A DNA stretch of 11,265 nt, taken from an uncultured Oscillospiraceae bacterium (GTDB taxonomy: Bacteria; Bacillota; Clostridia; Oscillospirales; Oscillospiraceae). The stretch is from assembly GCA_900752285.1 (NCBI GenBank), contig CAADUW010000158.1, forward strand, positions 1-11,265, given 5' to 3'. Both the position numbers and the translations under genes were made by a program. This document shows, piece by piece, positions 6,766 to 11,265 of the stretch (position 1 is its first letter; the number at the start of each line of letters is the position of its first letter). Under the pieces are notes generated by a model. It searched no databases, was not told where the DNA came from, and worked only from the letters and a program-made list of their open reading frames with translations.

Positions 6766-6806
6766 AAAAAATTTCCGGGATTGTCACACAAAGAACATCC
6801 CGGAAA
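6766..6806 (-). terminator. Terminator of the LytTR operon
   Basis: On the minus strand TTTCCGGGAT (6806-6797) pairs perfectly with ATCCCGGAAA (6781-6772) around a 15-base loop and is followed by six T. It starts 30 bases after the stop of the GNAT-YoaP gene and only about 10 bases before the -35 of the riboswitch promoter. It cleanly separates the two transcription units. Confidence 0.88.
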
Positions 6807-6835
6807 GTATGCCTTGGGGCAGGAAACCCATGGAT

Positions 6836-7582
6836 TTATTTTTCCAGTAATTTCAAAAAGCGTTTCTCATTCATCTGCTCGTTTGTTATATATACGCCGT
6901 TATGGAACAGTGCGTAGGTCGTAACCGGGGTGGGAGCATTCTGCGCGGCCTCCTTATTCTCAAGATGAATGGCCCGGAAGGGTATGGCTCTCTCTTCCGC
7001 GAGTGCCGTAAGAAGCGGGACATATTTTGCGTTGAAGGGGCATTGGCTTGTGTAATACAAAACATAGCCCGGTTCCCGGACCTTCGGGTGTCTGGCACAT
7101 TCCCGAAACTTCGGTGGCTTTGCGTTTTCCACGAAGGGGAGGTACCACAGCAGAATGCCGCTATCGGATTCATCACAGACCTGAAAACCCTTGTGCTTCA
7201 GAAATTTCGGGTCGGCCAGAAAAGGCTTTTTACTTGCAGCTGCCAGAATGCACAGTCCATGCTTGCCTTTCTGTTTGCTGTCTGCAATGCAGGCTTCAAG
7301 CAGCTCGGAGGCATAACCGTGGCCCTTGAAAGAACCAGCGACCCATAAACAGTCAATATACATGTACCCTTCTGCCAAAATCGGATTCCATGCGTTTTCA
7401 GCGGGAATGTACTCAATAAAGCATTTGCCCCGTTCCGCACTTTTCAGGAAAACCAGTCCGTCAGCAAACCGTTCGGATAGCCACGCCTTTTTGGAGGCTA
7501 CCTGAATGTCCCGGTTGTTGGAAATTGCGCAGCAGATATGCTCGCATTCCAGATTTTCACCGGTTACGTGGATGTATTCCAT
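6836..7582 (-). CDS. yoaP: GNAT acetyltransferase with C-terminal YoaP domain
   Basis: A 248-residue protein similar in length and layout to Bacillus YoaP. Residues 1-150 form a GNAT N-acetyltransferase: a beta-strand ending in the YIDCLWVAG segment is followed by the acetyl-CoA loop GSFKGHGYASELL. The loop is a slightly divergent form of the usual Q/RxxGxG/A, with Ser at the first place. The C-terminal 90 residues are the YoaP thioredoxin-like domain, with YTSQCPFNAKYVP and a terminal strand-helix (HNGVYITNEQMNEKRF). The natural substrate of YoaP proteins is not established. ATG 7582 has AGGAAG nine bases upstream and overlaps the preceding gene by 19 bases, so translation is probably coupled. 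It is the last gene of the LytTR operon, ending at a strong terminator. The family is secure; using the Bacillus symbol is by homology only. Confidence 0.88.
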   Translation of the reverse strand: MEYIHVTGENLECEHICCAISNNRDIQVASKKAWLSERFADGLVFLKSAERGKCFIEYIPAENAWNPILAEGYMYIDCLWVAGSFKGHGYASELLEACIADSKQKGKHGLCILAAASKKPFLADPKFLKHKGFQVCDESDSGILLWYLPFVENAKPPKFRECARHPKVREPGYVLYYTSQCPFNAKYVPLLTALAEERAIPFRAIHLENKEAAQNAPTPVTTYALFHNGVYITNEQMNEKRFLKLLEK

Positions 7583-8136
7583 CTGTTCTCACTTCCTTCC
7601 CGCAGCTCGGCGCCGTAGCGGCACAGTACCGCCATCACAAGAAAAGCAACGCCCAGCGCAATGCTGCCCGTGGTATCCAGATACAGACCGGAACCCAGGG
7701 CGCTTGCCCCGGTTTGAAAACTGTCCGCAATACTCTCCATGATCTTGCCAACAACTGCGCAGCCGGTGGGAACGGCAATGGTCAGAACCCCGAGACGCCC
7801 AATTTCTGCCGCACAGTCCGATGTAAAGGGAGTTCCGGCTGCCTGTTCATTCCGGAAAAAAATTTCCGCAAATTTTGCCACGACCCCTTCTCCGGCGCAT
7901 ACGATCGACCAACCGGAAAGGGCGGCGCAAATGCTTTGCGTATTCTGCCCTGTGCTTGTATCCAGCAGCCTGTGCAGCGTAATGTCACCGATTCGGATCA
8001 GCTCTCCGCTGCCGAATTTCAGACTGAGCAGCCCGGCGATGCATCCGCAAAACCCAATCAGGGCAAACATGAACGCAAGTCTGCTCAGAATCTTTCCGAC
8101 CTTGAAAAGCGTCTGAATTGTTTTTAAGGATTTCAT
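7564..8136 (-). CDS. Conserved membrane protein, possibly DUF2975-like
   Basis: A 190-residue protein with about four hydrophobic segments. These are FMFALIGFCGCIAGLLSL near the N-terminus, a helix around SGWSIVCAGEGVVAKFAE, a third around LGVLTIAVPTGCAVVGKI, and a last helix GSIALGVAFLVMAVLCRYGAE before a short charged tail. The order of a helix, a polar AGTPF loop, then helices ending in CRYGAELREG resembles clostridial proteins of this length and distantly the DUF2975 (YoaS-like) fold. I cannot assign a function. ATG 8136 has a strong AAGGAGGA ribosome site five to six bases upstream. The 3' end overlaps the GNAT-YoaP start by 19 bases. In an operon headed by LytTR/DUF3021 it may take part in a membrane stress or bacteriocin response, but that is a guess. 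Confidence 0.75.
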   Translation of the reverse strand: MKSLKTIQTLFKVGKILSRLAFMFALIGFCGCIAGLLSLKFGSGELIRIGDITLHRLLDTSTGQNTQSICAALSGWSIVCAGEGVVAKFAEIFFRNEQAAGTPFTSDCAAEIGRLGVLTIAVPTGCAVVGKIMESIADSFQTGASALGSGLYLDTTGSIALGVAFLVMAVLCRYGAELREGSENRWNTST

Positions 8137-8193
8137 GTATTTCCTCCTTTTTGATTTCAGGCCAAAGCAAATTGAAACAGGAAGCCGTGACTC

Positions 8194-8406
8194 CTATTTT
8201 TGCTTCTCCGCCTCCGGATGGGAAGCCGACGGCAGAACGACCATTTCCTCAATTTTTCCGCCCCGGAATGTGATCACGCAGCTATGACGGCACTTGGGAC
8301 AGAACAGGGGAAAGTCCTCCAGAACCGTGTGCTCCCGAACCTGTGTCCGTGTCTTGCCGCCGCATTCGGGGCACCGGATCCAATCCGTTTTTTCATAAAT
8401 TTTCAT
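8194..8406 (-). CDS. Cysteine-rich KTR domain protein
   Basis: A 70-residue protein with a rubredoxin-like four-Cys zinc knuckle. RCPECGGKTRTQVRE holds the first CxxC and the KTR signature that names the family, and FPLFCPKCRHSCVITF the second. Members are usually 50-70 residues, so this one is complete, with an acidic C-terminal tail rich in Glu and Lys. The family's role is unknown; it is often found in genomes with conjugative elements, but no element is visible here. ATG 8406 has AAAGGA upstream. It lies 14 bases after the DUF3021 stop and 57 bases before the next gene, inside the LytTR operon. Confidence 0.85.
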   Translation of the reverse strand: MKIYEKTDWIRCPECGGKTRTQVREHTVLEDFPLFCPKCRHSCVITFRGGKIEEMVVLPSASHPEAEKQK

Positions 8407-8420
8407 CCGGTATCCTTTCC

Positions 8421-8855
8421 TCAGGGCTTTTTTCGTTCCCGCTGGTGCCGCCTGAGAAGCTGCGCGTTGACCTCCGTGGCGGTTCGTATGCTCTGACCGA
8501 AATCAATCAGGTGCCAGACAATTTTGGCGGCCAGAATAAACCCGGCGTAGATCATTCCGTCCACAGGCCCGTACCAGAATTCCCAGTGATGGGCGAGGGG
8601 AAGCAGAACAGCCTCCAGAAGGAGCGTGTGCAGCAGGGTGCGGAACCACCACGCTGCCGGAGTCAGTTCCTCCCGGGCGTAATAAACGATCAGGGTGGCC
8701 ATGCATACCAGCGTCAGTACGATACATCTGCCGAAAAAAGTGACCACCGGCAGTTTGGAGGTGGGGTTAAACAGCAGGCACATGAAAAATGTGCTGAGCA
8801 TGATGATCCCATAGGCCATGACAAAGCGGTGAAGCCAGAAGATGACTTTTTTCAT
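8421..8855 (-). CDS. DUF3021 membrane protein, partner of LytTR regulator
   Basis: A 144-residue protein with four predicted helices (near residues 7-30, 36-58, 67-90 and 95-118) and a basic C-terminal tail (LLRRHQRERKKP). Size, topology and position directly after a receiver-less LytTR gene match the DUF3021 family. In Firmicutes these membrane proteins pair with LytTR transcription factors, and in streptococcal LytTR regulatory systems the membrane partner restrains the activator. ATG 8855 has GGAGG five to six bases upstream; that ribosome site overlaps the TAG stop of the LytTR gene, so the two are tightly coupled. The signal sensed is unknown. Confidence 0.88.
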   Translation of the reverse strand: MKKVIFWLHRFVMAYGIIMLSTFFMCLLFNPTSKLPVVTFFGRCIVLTLVCMATLIVYYAREELTPAAWWFRTLLHTLLLEAVLLPLAHHWEFWYGPVDGMIYAGFILAAKIVWHLIDFGQSIRTATEVNAQLLRRHQRERKKP

Positions 8856-8864
8856 AAACGCCTC

Positions 8865-9302
8865 CTACACGCCAAGCAGCTGTTTCAGCGTGCGCACATA
8901 CTGCCGGGAAATGATCACTTTTTCCTGATTGTCCAGCGTGGCCTCAAATCGTCCGGACACGGAGGGACGGATGTACTGAATTTTATCCGCGTTCAGGATC
9001 ATGGACTTGCCGCATCGGAAAAGCATGGAGTTCCGGCACAGCGCTTCAAATTCATACAGTTTTTGCCGGCAGGAAAAAACAGAATCCCGGCAGTAGAGAA
9101 AAGAGCGTCCCTCCACCACTTCAAAATAGTATATATCCCGCAGCTTCAGCCGGTACACTTTTTCGTCCGCATATCCGCTGACGGCAATTTCTCCCGCCGT
9201 TACGGCACAGATCGCTTCCACCCACGCTTCCTGCGTATCGTGGCAGCGAACGATCACTTCTTCTTCACTTTCACAGGGAATCTGTTCCAAGGACAGCCGC
9301 AT
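8865..9302 (-). CDS. LytTR-family transcription regulator without receiver domain
   Basis: A 145-residue DNA-binding protein. Residues 1-40 form a short N-terminal alpha/beta part. Residues 45-143 are a LytTR domain: KLRDIYYFEVVEGRSFLY, a Cys-rich middle, then SMILNADKIQYIRP and the final helix SRQYVRTLKQLLG. There is no response-regulator receiver, the form that pairs with DUF3021. The frame is open upstream, but I start at ATG 9302, which gives the usual compact form (MRLSLEQIP) and has GGGGGA about ten bases upstream. It heads a five-gene operon. An inverted repeat over its promoter suggests that it controls its own transcription through its DUF3021 partner. Confidence 0.88.
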   Translation of the reverse strand: MRLSLEQIPCESEEEVIVRCHDTQEAWVEAICAVTAGEIAVSGYADEKVYRLKLRDIYYFEVVEGRSFLYCRDSVFSCRQKLYEFEALCRNSMLFRCGKSMILNADKIQYIRPSVSGRFEATLDNQEKVIISRQYVRTLKQLLGV

Positions 9303-9329
9303 TTCTGTGTTTCCCCCATTTCTTTTCCC

Positions 9330-9404
9330 AATATAGCACATGATACCTGCAATATCCACACCTTTGCAGGTAAGTTGTAAAAATCGATGGCTAAGCTGCA
9401 AAGG
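9330..9404 (-). promoter_or_regulatory. LytTR operon promoter with inverted-repeat operator
   Basis: On the minus strand an extended -10 TGC-TATATT (9335-9330) lies 17 bases from a weak -35 TGGATA (9358-9353). TACCTGCAA (9372-9364 on the minus strand) and TTGCAGGTA (9352-9344) form a perfect inverted repeat with centres 20 bases apart, about two helix turns, flanking that -35. A further half-site, CCTTTGCAG (minus strand, 9404-9396), lies 32 bases upstream. LytTR regulators bind paired short repeats at such spacing. The repeats are seen in the sequence; their role is inferred. Confidence 0.6.
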
Positions 9405-9506
9405 ATTTCCGGCGGAGAACACAGTGCTCCGCAAATTGTCCGAAAAAAGAAGCCGGAGAGAGAAGCTGTCGCATCTTCACCCTGTGGGAAAATCCGCCGG
9501 TCTTTC

Positions 9507-9535
9507 TTGACAGCGCTGTTTTCCGCATATATAAT
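9507..9535 (+). promoter_or_regulatory. Consensus sigma-A promoter of the DUF3795 gene
   Basis: TTGACA (9507-9512) and TATAAT (9530-9535) are both perfect and separated by exactly 17 bases. Transcription should start near 9542. Such a strong promoter ahead of a small gene fits a transcript that is restrained later, here by the terminator in its leader. Confidence 0.92.
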
Positions 9536-9541
9536 GCCCAT

Positions 9542-9637
9542 ATAGTGCGACAGGCCAGCTTGGGAACAGAGAACTGAAAAATGCCAGACGCTTTAGACGC
9601 AGTGCAATCCGTAAACCGGCTTGTGCTGCGCTTTTTT
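9542..9637 (+). ncRNA. Structured attenuator leader, candidate riboswitch of unassigned class
   Basis: Between the promoter and the DUF3795 gene lie about 55 bases of potential aptamer followed by an intrinsic terminator. GCG-ACA-GGC (9547-9555) can pair with GCC-AGA-CGC (9583-9591), leaving a symmetric 3x3 internal loop and enclosing two mini-hairpins, CCA-GCT-TGG (9555-9563, overlapping by one base) and CAG-AGAA-CTG (9567-9576). AGACGC occurs twice (9586-9591 and 9595-9600), and the second copy runs into the terminator 5' arm. Pairing of the 5' TGCG with the second copy (CGCA, 9598-9601) would block the terminator. This is the layout of a transcriptional riboswitch. I do not recognise the class; a short terminated small RNA is the alternative. 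Confidence 0.6.
9598..9637 (+). terminator. Intrinsic terminator inside the DUF3795 leader
   Basis: CGCAGTGCAA (9598-9607) pairs with TTGTGCTGCG (9621-9630) with two wobbles. The stem continues with CCG/CGG after one mismatch and closes on TAAAC. Six T follow at 9632-9637. It ends only 14 bases before the DUF3795 start and before its ribosome site, so it must regulate that gene or end a short RNA. Confidence 0.82.
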
Positions 9638-9651
9638 AAGGGGGAGATTTC

Positions 9652-10044
9652 ATGAATCATCTGATTGCCTGCTGCGGACTGGACTGTGAAAAATGCGATG
9701 CCAGAACCGCAACGCTCACAGGCGACGCGTTACTGCGTGAAAATACCGCGGCACTGTGGACGCAGCTCAACGGCGTAACGATCACGCCAGATATGATTTT
9801 CTGCACCGGCTGCCGTGCGGAGGGAGTAAAGACGCCGTTCTGCGACAGCCTGTGTTCCATTCGCAGCTGTGTGCGGGAGAAAAAACTGAAAACCTGTGCA
9901 GACTGCGGAAAAATGGATGCATGTCCCATGCTGGGAAGCATCACCGGCAGCAACCCGGCGGCACTGGAAAATCTGAGGCAGCTTCGCCGGATGGAGCAGA
10001 CCGGAGAGAATTCGGCAGGTAGGATCCCGTTTGAGATCCTGTAA
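9652..10044 (+). CDS. DUF3795 cysteine-rich protein
   Basis: A 130-residue soluble protein with at least 14 Cys. The N-terminal CCGLDCEKCDA (residues 7-17) is the DUF3795 hallmark. Later come FCTGCRAEG, PFCDSLCSIRSC and KTCADCGKMDACPML, which are paired-Cys knuckles likely to bind zinc or an iron-sulphur cluster. The usual length is 100-140 residues, so it is complete. Its biochemical role is unknown. ATG 9652 has GGGGAG five bases upstream. The very strong promoter and the leader terminator imply control by a small molecule or a trans factor. A frameshifted methyltransferase follows 165 bases later on the same strand and may once have been co-transcribed. Confidence 0.88.
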   Translation: MNHLIACCGLDCEKCDARTATLTGDALLRENTAALWTQLNGVTITPDMIFCTGCRAEGVKTPFCDSLCSIRSCVREKKLKTCADCGKMDACPMLGSITGSNPAALENLRQLRRMEQTGENSAGRIPFEIL

Positions 10045-10068
10045 ATTACGAAAGGCATAAACAAAATG

Positions 10069-10163
10069 AATGCTTTTTAAGGAAGCATATTGTGATCCAT
10101 GTTCATGGTGAGGTCGGCTCGGCAAAAGAGGCCGAACCGCTGTGTACGGCATCAGCCGCACAG
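10069..10163 (+). other. Hairpins between the DUF3795 gene and the methyltransferase pseudogene
   Basis: ATGCTT/AAGCAT (about 10069-10086) makes a weak stem. CTGTG-TA-CGGC-ATCA-GCCG-CACAG (10140-10163) is a better one, with nine pairs and a two-base bulge. Neither has a following T run, so transcription may pass from the DUF3795 gene into the broken methyltransferase gene. I see no convincing promoter here. Confidence 0.35.
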
Positions 10164-10209
10164 AATGGAAGAAGCACACGCAGACGGCGGAAGAAAAGAA
10201 GAAACTGCA

Positions 10210-10973
10210 ATGAAGGAACCGGAAAACATTCGCATCTGGAAAGAGGAAGAAAATATTGCCCACATTCATGGGCGGGATTTTTCCCTTATCGCGGGAAGGT
10301 ATACAGAAGAGACGGACTTGCCCCGGGATTACCGGCAGATCATACAGAGCCGCCTGAAACCGGAGATGAAGCTGCTGGATGTGGACACCGGCGGCGGAGA
10401 GCTCCTGCTGTCCCTGCATCATCCCCACGAAAATACCGGTGCGGCGGAGGCATATCCTCCAAATGGTGCCCTGTGCAGGGAAACGCTGCTCCCACTGGGG
10501 ATAGATTTCCGGACAGGGGATGGAAAGGACGTCCTTCCGTTTGAGGATGCCGCGTTCGACATGATCATCGACCGGCACGGAGATTTCATGTTCAGGACAT
10601 CCGCCGGATGTTAAAGGATGACGGAATCTTCATCACGGAACAGGTGGGAGCGGAAAACGACCGGGAGCTGGTGGAATTGCTTCTCGGTAAAACCGAGCTT
10701 CCGTTTCCGGAACAATATCTCGAAATTGCCTGCCGGAAGGTTCGTGATGCGGGCTTTGAAATTCTGGACGCACAGGAGTGCTTCAGACCCATCCGGTTCT
10801 TTGACGTAGGTGCGCTGGTCTGGTACGCACACATTATCGAGTGGGAATTTTCTGGCTTCTCCGTAGACAGCTGCAGGGAACGCCTGCTTCACGCACAGCA
10901 CATCCTGAAACGAACCGGCTCTATCGAGGGTCGAATTCATCGATTTCTGCTGGTATGTTCCAAACAGAATTGA
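10210..10973 (+). pseudogene. Frameshifted class I SAM-dependent methyltransferase
   Basis: Two adjacent frames make one methyltransferase of about 254 residues. The first (10210-10614) has the SAM-binding strand LLDVDTGGGELLLSL (around 10369-10413), the EAYPPNGALCRETLLPLGIDF segment, and the motif FDMIIDRHGDF. It then runs into a stop at 10612-10614. The second frame resumes with VQDIRRMLKDDGIFITEQVG, continues through RPIRFFDVGALVWYAHIIEWEF, and ends in GSIEGRIHRFLLVCSKQN. One base is missing close to 10588 (TTCATG where TTCAATG would join the frames). A second oddity is Asp for the first glycine of motif I (DVDTGGGE instead of DxGTGGGE), explained by one G-to-A change. Start ATG 10210 gives a reasonable N-terminus but a poor ribosome site; ATG 10165 is an in-frame alternative. 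The substrate is unknown. Confidence 0.85.
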
Positions 10974-11119
10974 GTGCGGCGTGTGTCTGCCCACAGTGGA
11001 AGGCCGGGTATGACAGCAAATTTCCACATTTTGGTCGCGGTTGTGGTCAAACGGAATCCGACTCTGAAACGTCTAATTTTCCGGAGATCAAAAGCGCACA
11101 TTCTCGCCAAAAGCAAAAG
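10974..11119. other. Intergenic stretch without recognisable gene
   Basis: Between the methyltransferase pseudogene and the tRNA terminator I see no coding region with a ribosome site, no strong hairpin and no promoter. A plus-strand frame starting near 11010 runs through here and across the tRNA antisense, which marks it as spurious. Confidence 0.5.
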
Positions 11120-11148
11120 AAACTCCGCACCAAAATTGGTGCGGAGTT
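11108..11148 (-). terminator. Terminator of tRNA-Tyr
   Basis: On the minus strand AACTCCGCACC (11148-11138) pairs perfectly with GGTGCGGAGTT (11131-11121) around a 6-base loop, followed by TCTTTTGCTTTT. The stem begins at the last base of the tRNA CCA end, so processing and termination are directly adjacent. Confidence 0.85.
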
Positions 11149-11232
11149 GGTGGGGGAAGGTGGATTCGAACCACCGAAGCGATACGCAGCAGATTTACAG
11201 TCTGTCCCCTTTGGCCACTCGGGAATTCCCCC
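11148..11232 (-). tRNA. tRNA-Tyr (anticodon GTA) with encoded CCA
   Basis: The minus strand gives an 85-base class II tRNA. The acceptor stem GGGGG/CCCCC spans 11232-11228 and 11156-11152, with discriminator A at 11151 and CCA at 11150-11148. The D arm holds CCCGAGTGGCCAAAGGGG. The anticodon stem CAGA/TCTG encloses CTGTAAA (11200-11194), so the anticodon is GTA at 11198-11196. A long variable arm follows, then the T arm GGTGG-TTCGAAT-CCACC. The long variable arm, G at 34 and A at 37 fit bacterial tRNA-Tyr. Only 33 bases lie upstream in the window and I see no clear promoter there, so it may be the last gene of a tRNA cluster outside the window. Confidence 0.96.
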
Positions 11233-11265
11233 ATATTCACTTTGCTGTACTCATTTTGAAACCCA

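Noticed and set aside
9409..9500. Distant inverted repeat CCGGCGGA / TCCGCCGG in the divergent promoter region.
   Set aside because: Eight-base arms 76 bases apart are expected by chance in G+C-rich DNA, and the arms match no promoter or operator geometry.
9730..10578. 282-codon minus-strand frame covering the DUF3795 gene and part of the methyltransferase.
   Set aside because: It is antisense to two recognisable plus-strand genes. It has no ribosome site or family motif.
65..11148. Shared ACTCCGC core between the left-edge terminator (65-101) and the tRNA terminator (11121-11148).
   Set aside because: The match covers only the G+C-rich stem core, loops and flanks differ, and such cores recur in terminators. 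It is not evidence of a repeat element.
11010..11265. Plus-strand frame running through the tRNA-Tyr region (reading WGKVDSNHRSDTQQIYSLSP).
   Set aside because: This is the well-known spurious antisense translation of a tRNA gene; the tRNA on the minus strand is complete.

Overview
The window looks like chromosomal DNA of a Gram-positive, anaerobic Bacillota, most probably a gut-type clostridium near the Oscillospiraceae/Ruminococcaceae. This is inferred from moderately high G+C, strong AGGAGG-type ribosome sites, sigma-A promoters, and families typical of that group: LytTR with DUF3021, Cys-rich KTR, YoaP-type GNAT and a class I cyclic-di-GMP riboswitch. I see no transposase, integrase, CRISPR array or rRNA.

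Layout. Bases 1-2625 hold a minus-strand pair: a multi-TM lipid-linked glycan flippase (MOP/MATE-like, 1027-2448) and a DUF368/PopT-type undecaprenyl-phosphate translocase (149-1030). They overlap by ATGA, have a clear promoter upstream, and are followed by tandem hairpins. The 421 bases from 2449 to 2869 hold no convincing gene, only a leader, that promoter and three hairpins. Bases 2870-6756 form a second minus-strand unit. It has a consensus-like promoter, a cyclic-di-GMP-I riboswitch, an intrinsic terminator, the wreck of a PAS/hybrid histidine kinase (pseudogene), and a UvrA-like ABC ATPase that lacks the UvrB-binding insertion. No promoter or terminator is visible between the last two, so the UvrA-like gene may be read from the riboswitch-controlled transcript.

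Bases 6766-9404 form a third minus-strand operon: LytTR regulator, DUF3021 membrane protein, Cys-rich KTR protein, a conserved four-helix membrane protein, and a GNAT-YoaP fusion, ending at a strong terminator. An inverted repeat of TACCTGCAA lies over the LytTR promoter, as expected for autoregulation. Divergently, bases 9507-10044 hold a perfect TTGACA-17-TATAAT promoter, a structured leader with its own intrinsic terminator, and a Cys-rich DUF3795 gene. After it come a frameshifted SAM methyltransferase (10210-10973) and, at the right edge, a minus-strand tRNA-Tyr with its terminator.

The most interesting parts are the two attenuated leaders. The first (6596-6756) is a recognisable cyclic-di-GMP switch in which an exact 9-base complementarity between aptamer and terminator suggests the switching mechanism. 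The second (9536-9637) has riboswitch-like architecture that I cannot assign to a known class: a stem with a 3x3 internal loop, a duplicated AGACGC that offers two pairing partners, and a terminator. Both broken genes look recently inactivated, because their coding sequence on each side of the lesions is well preserved.
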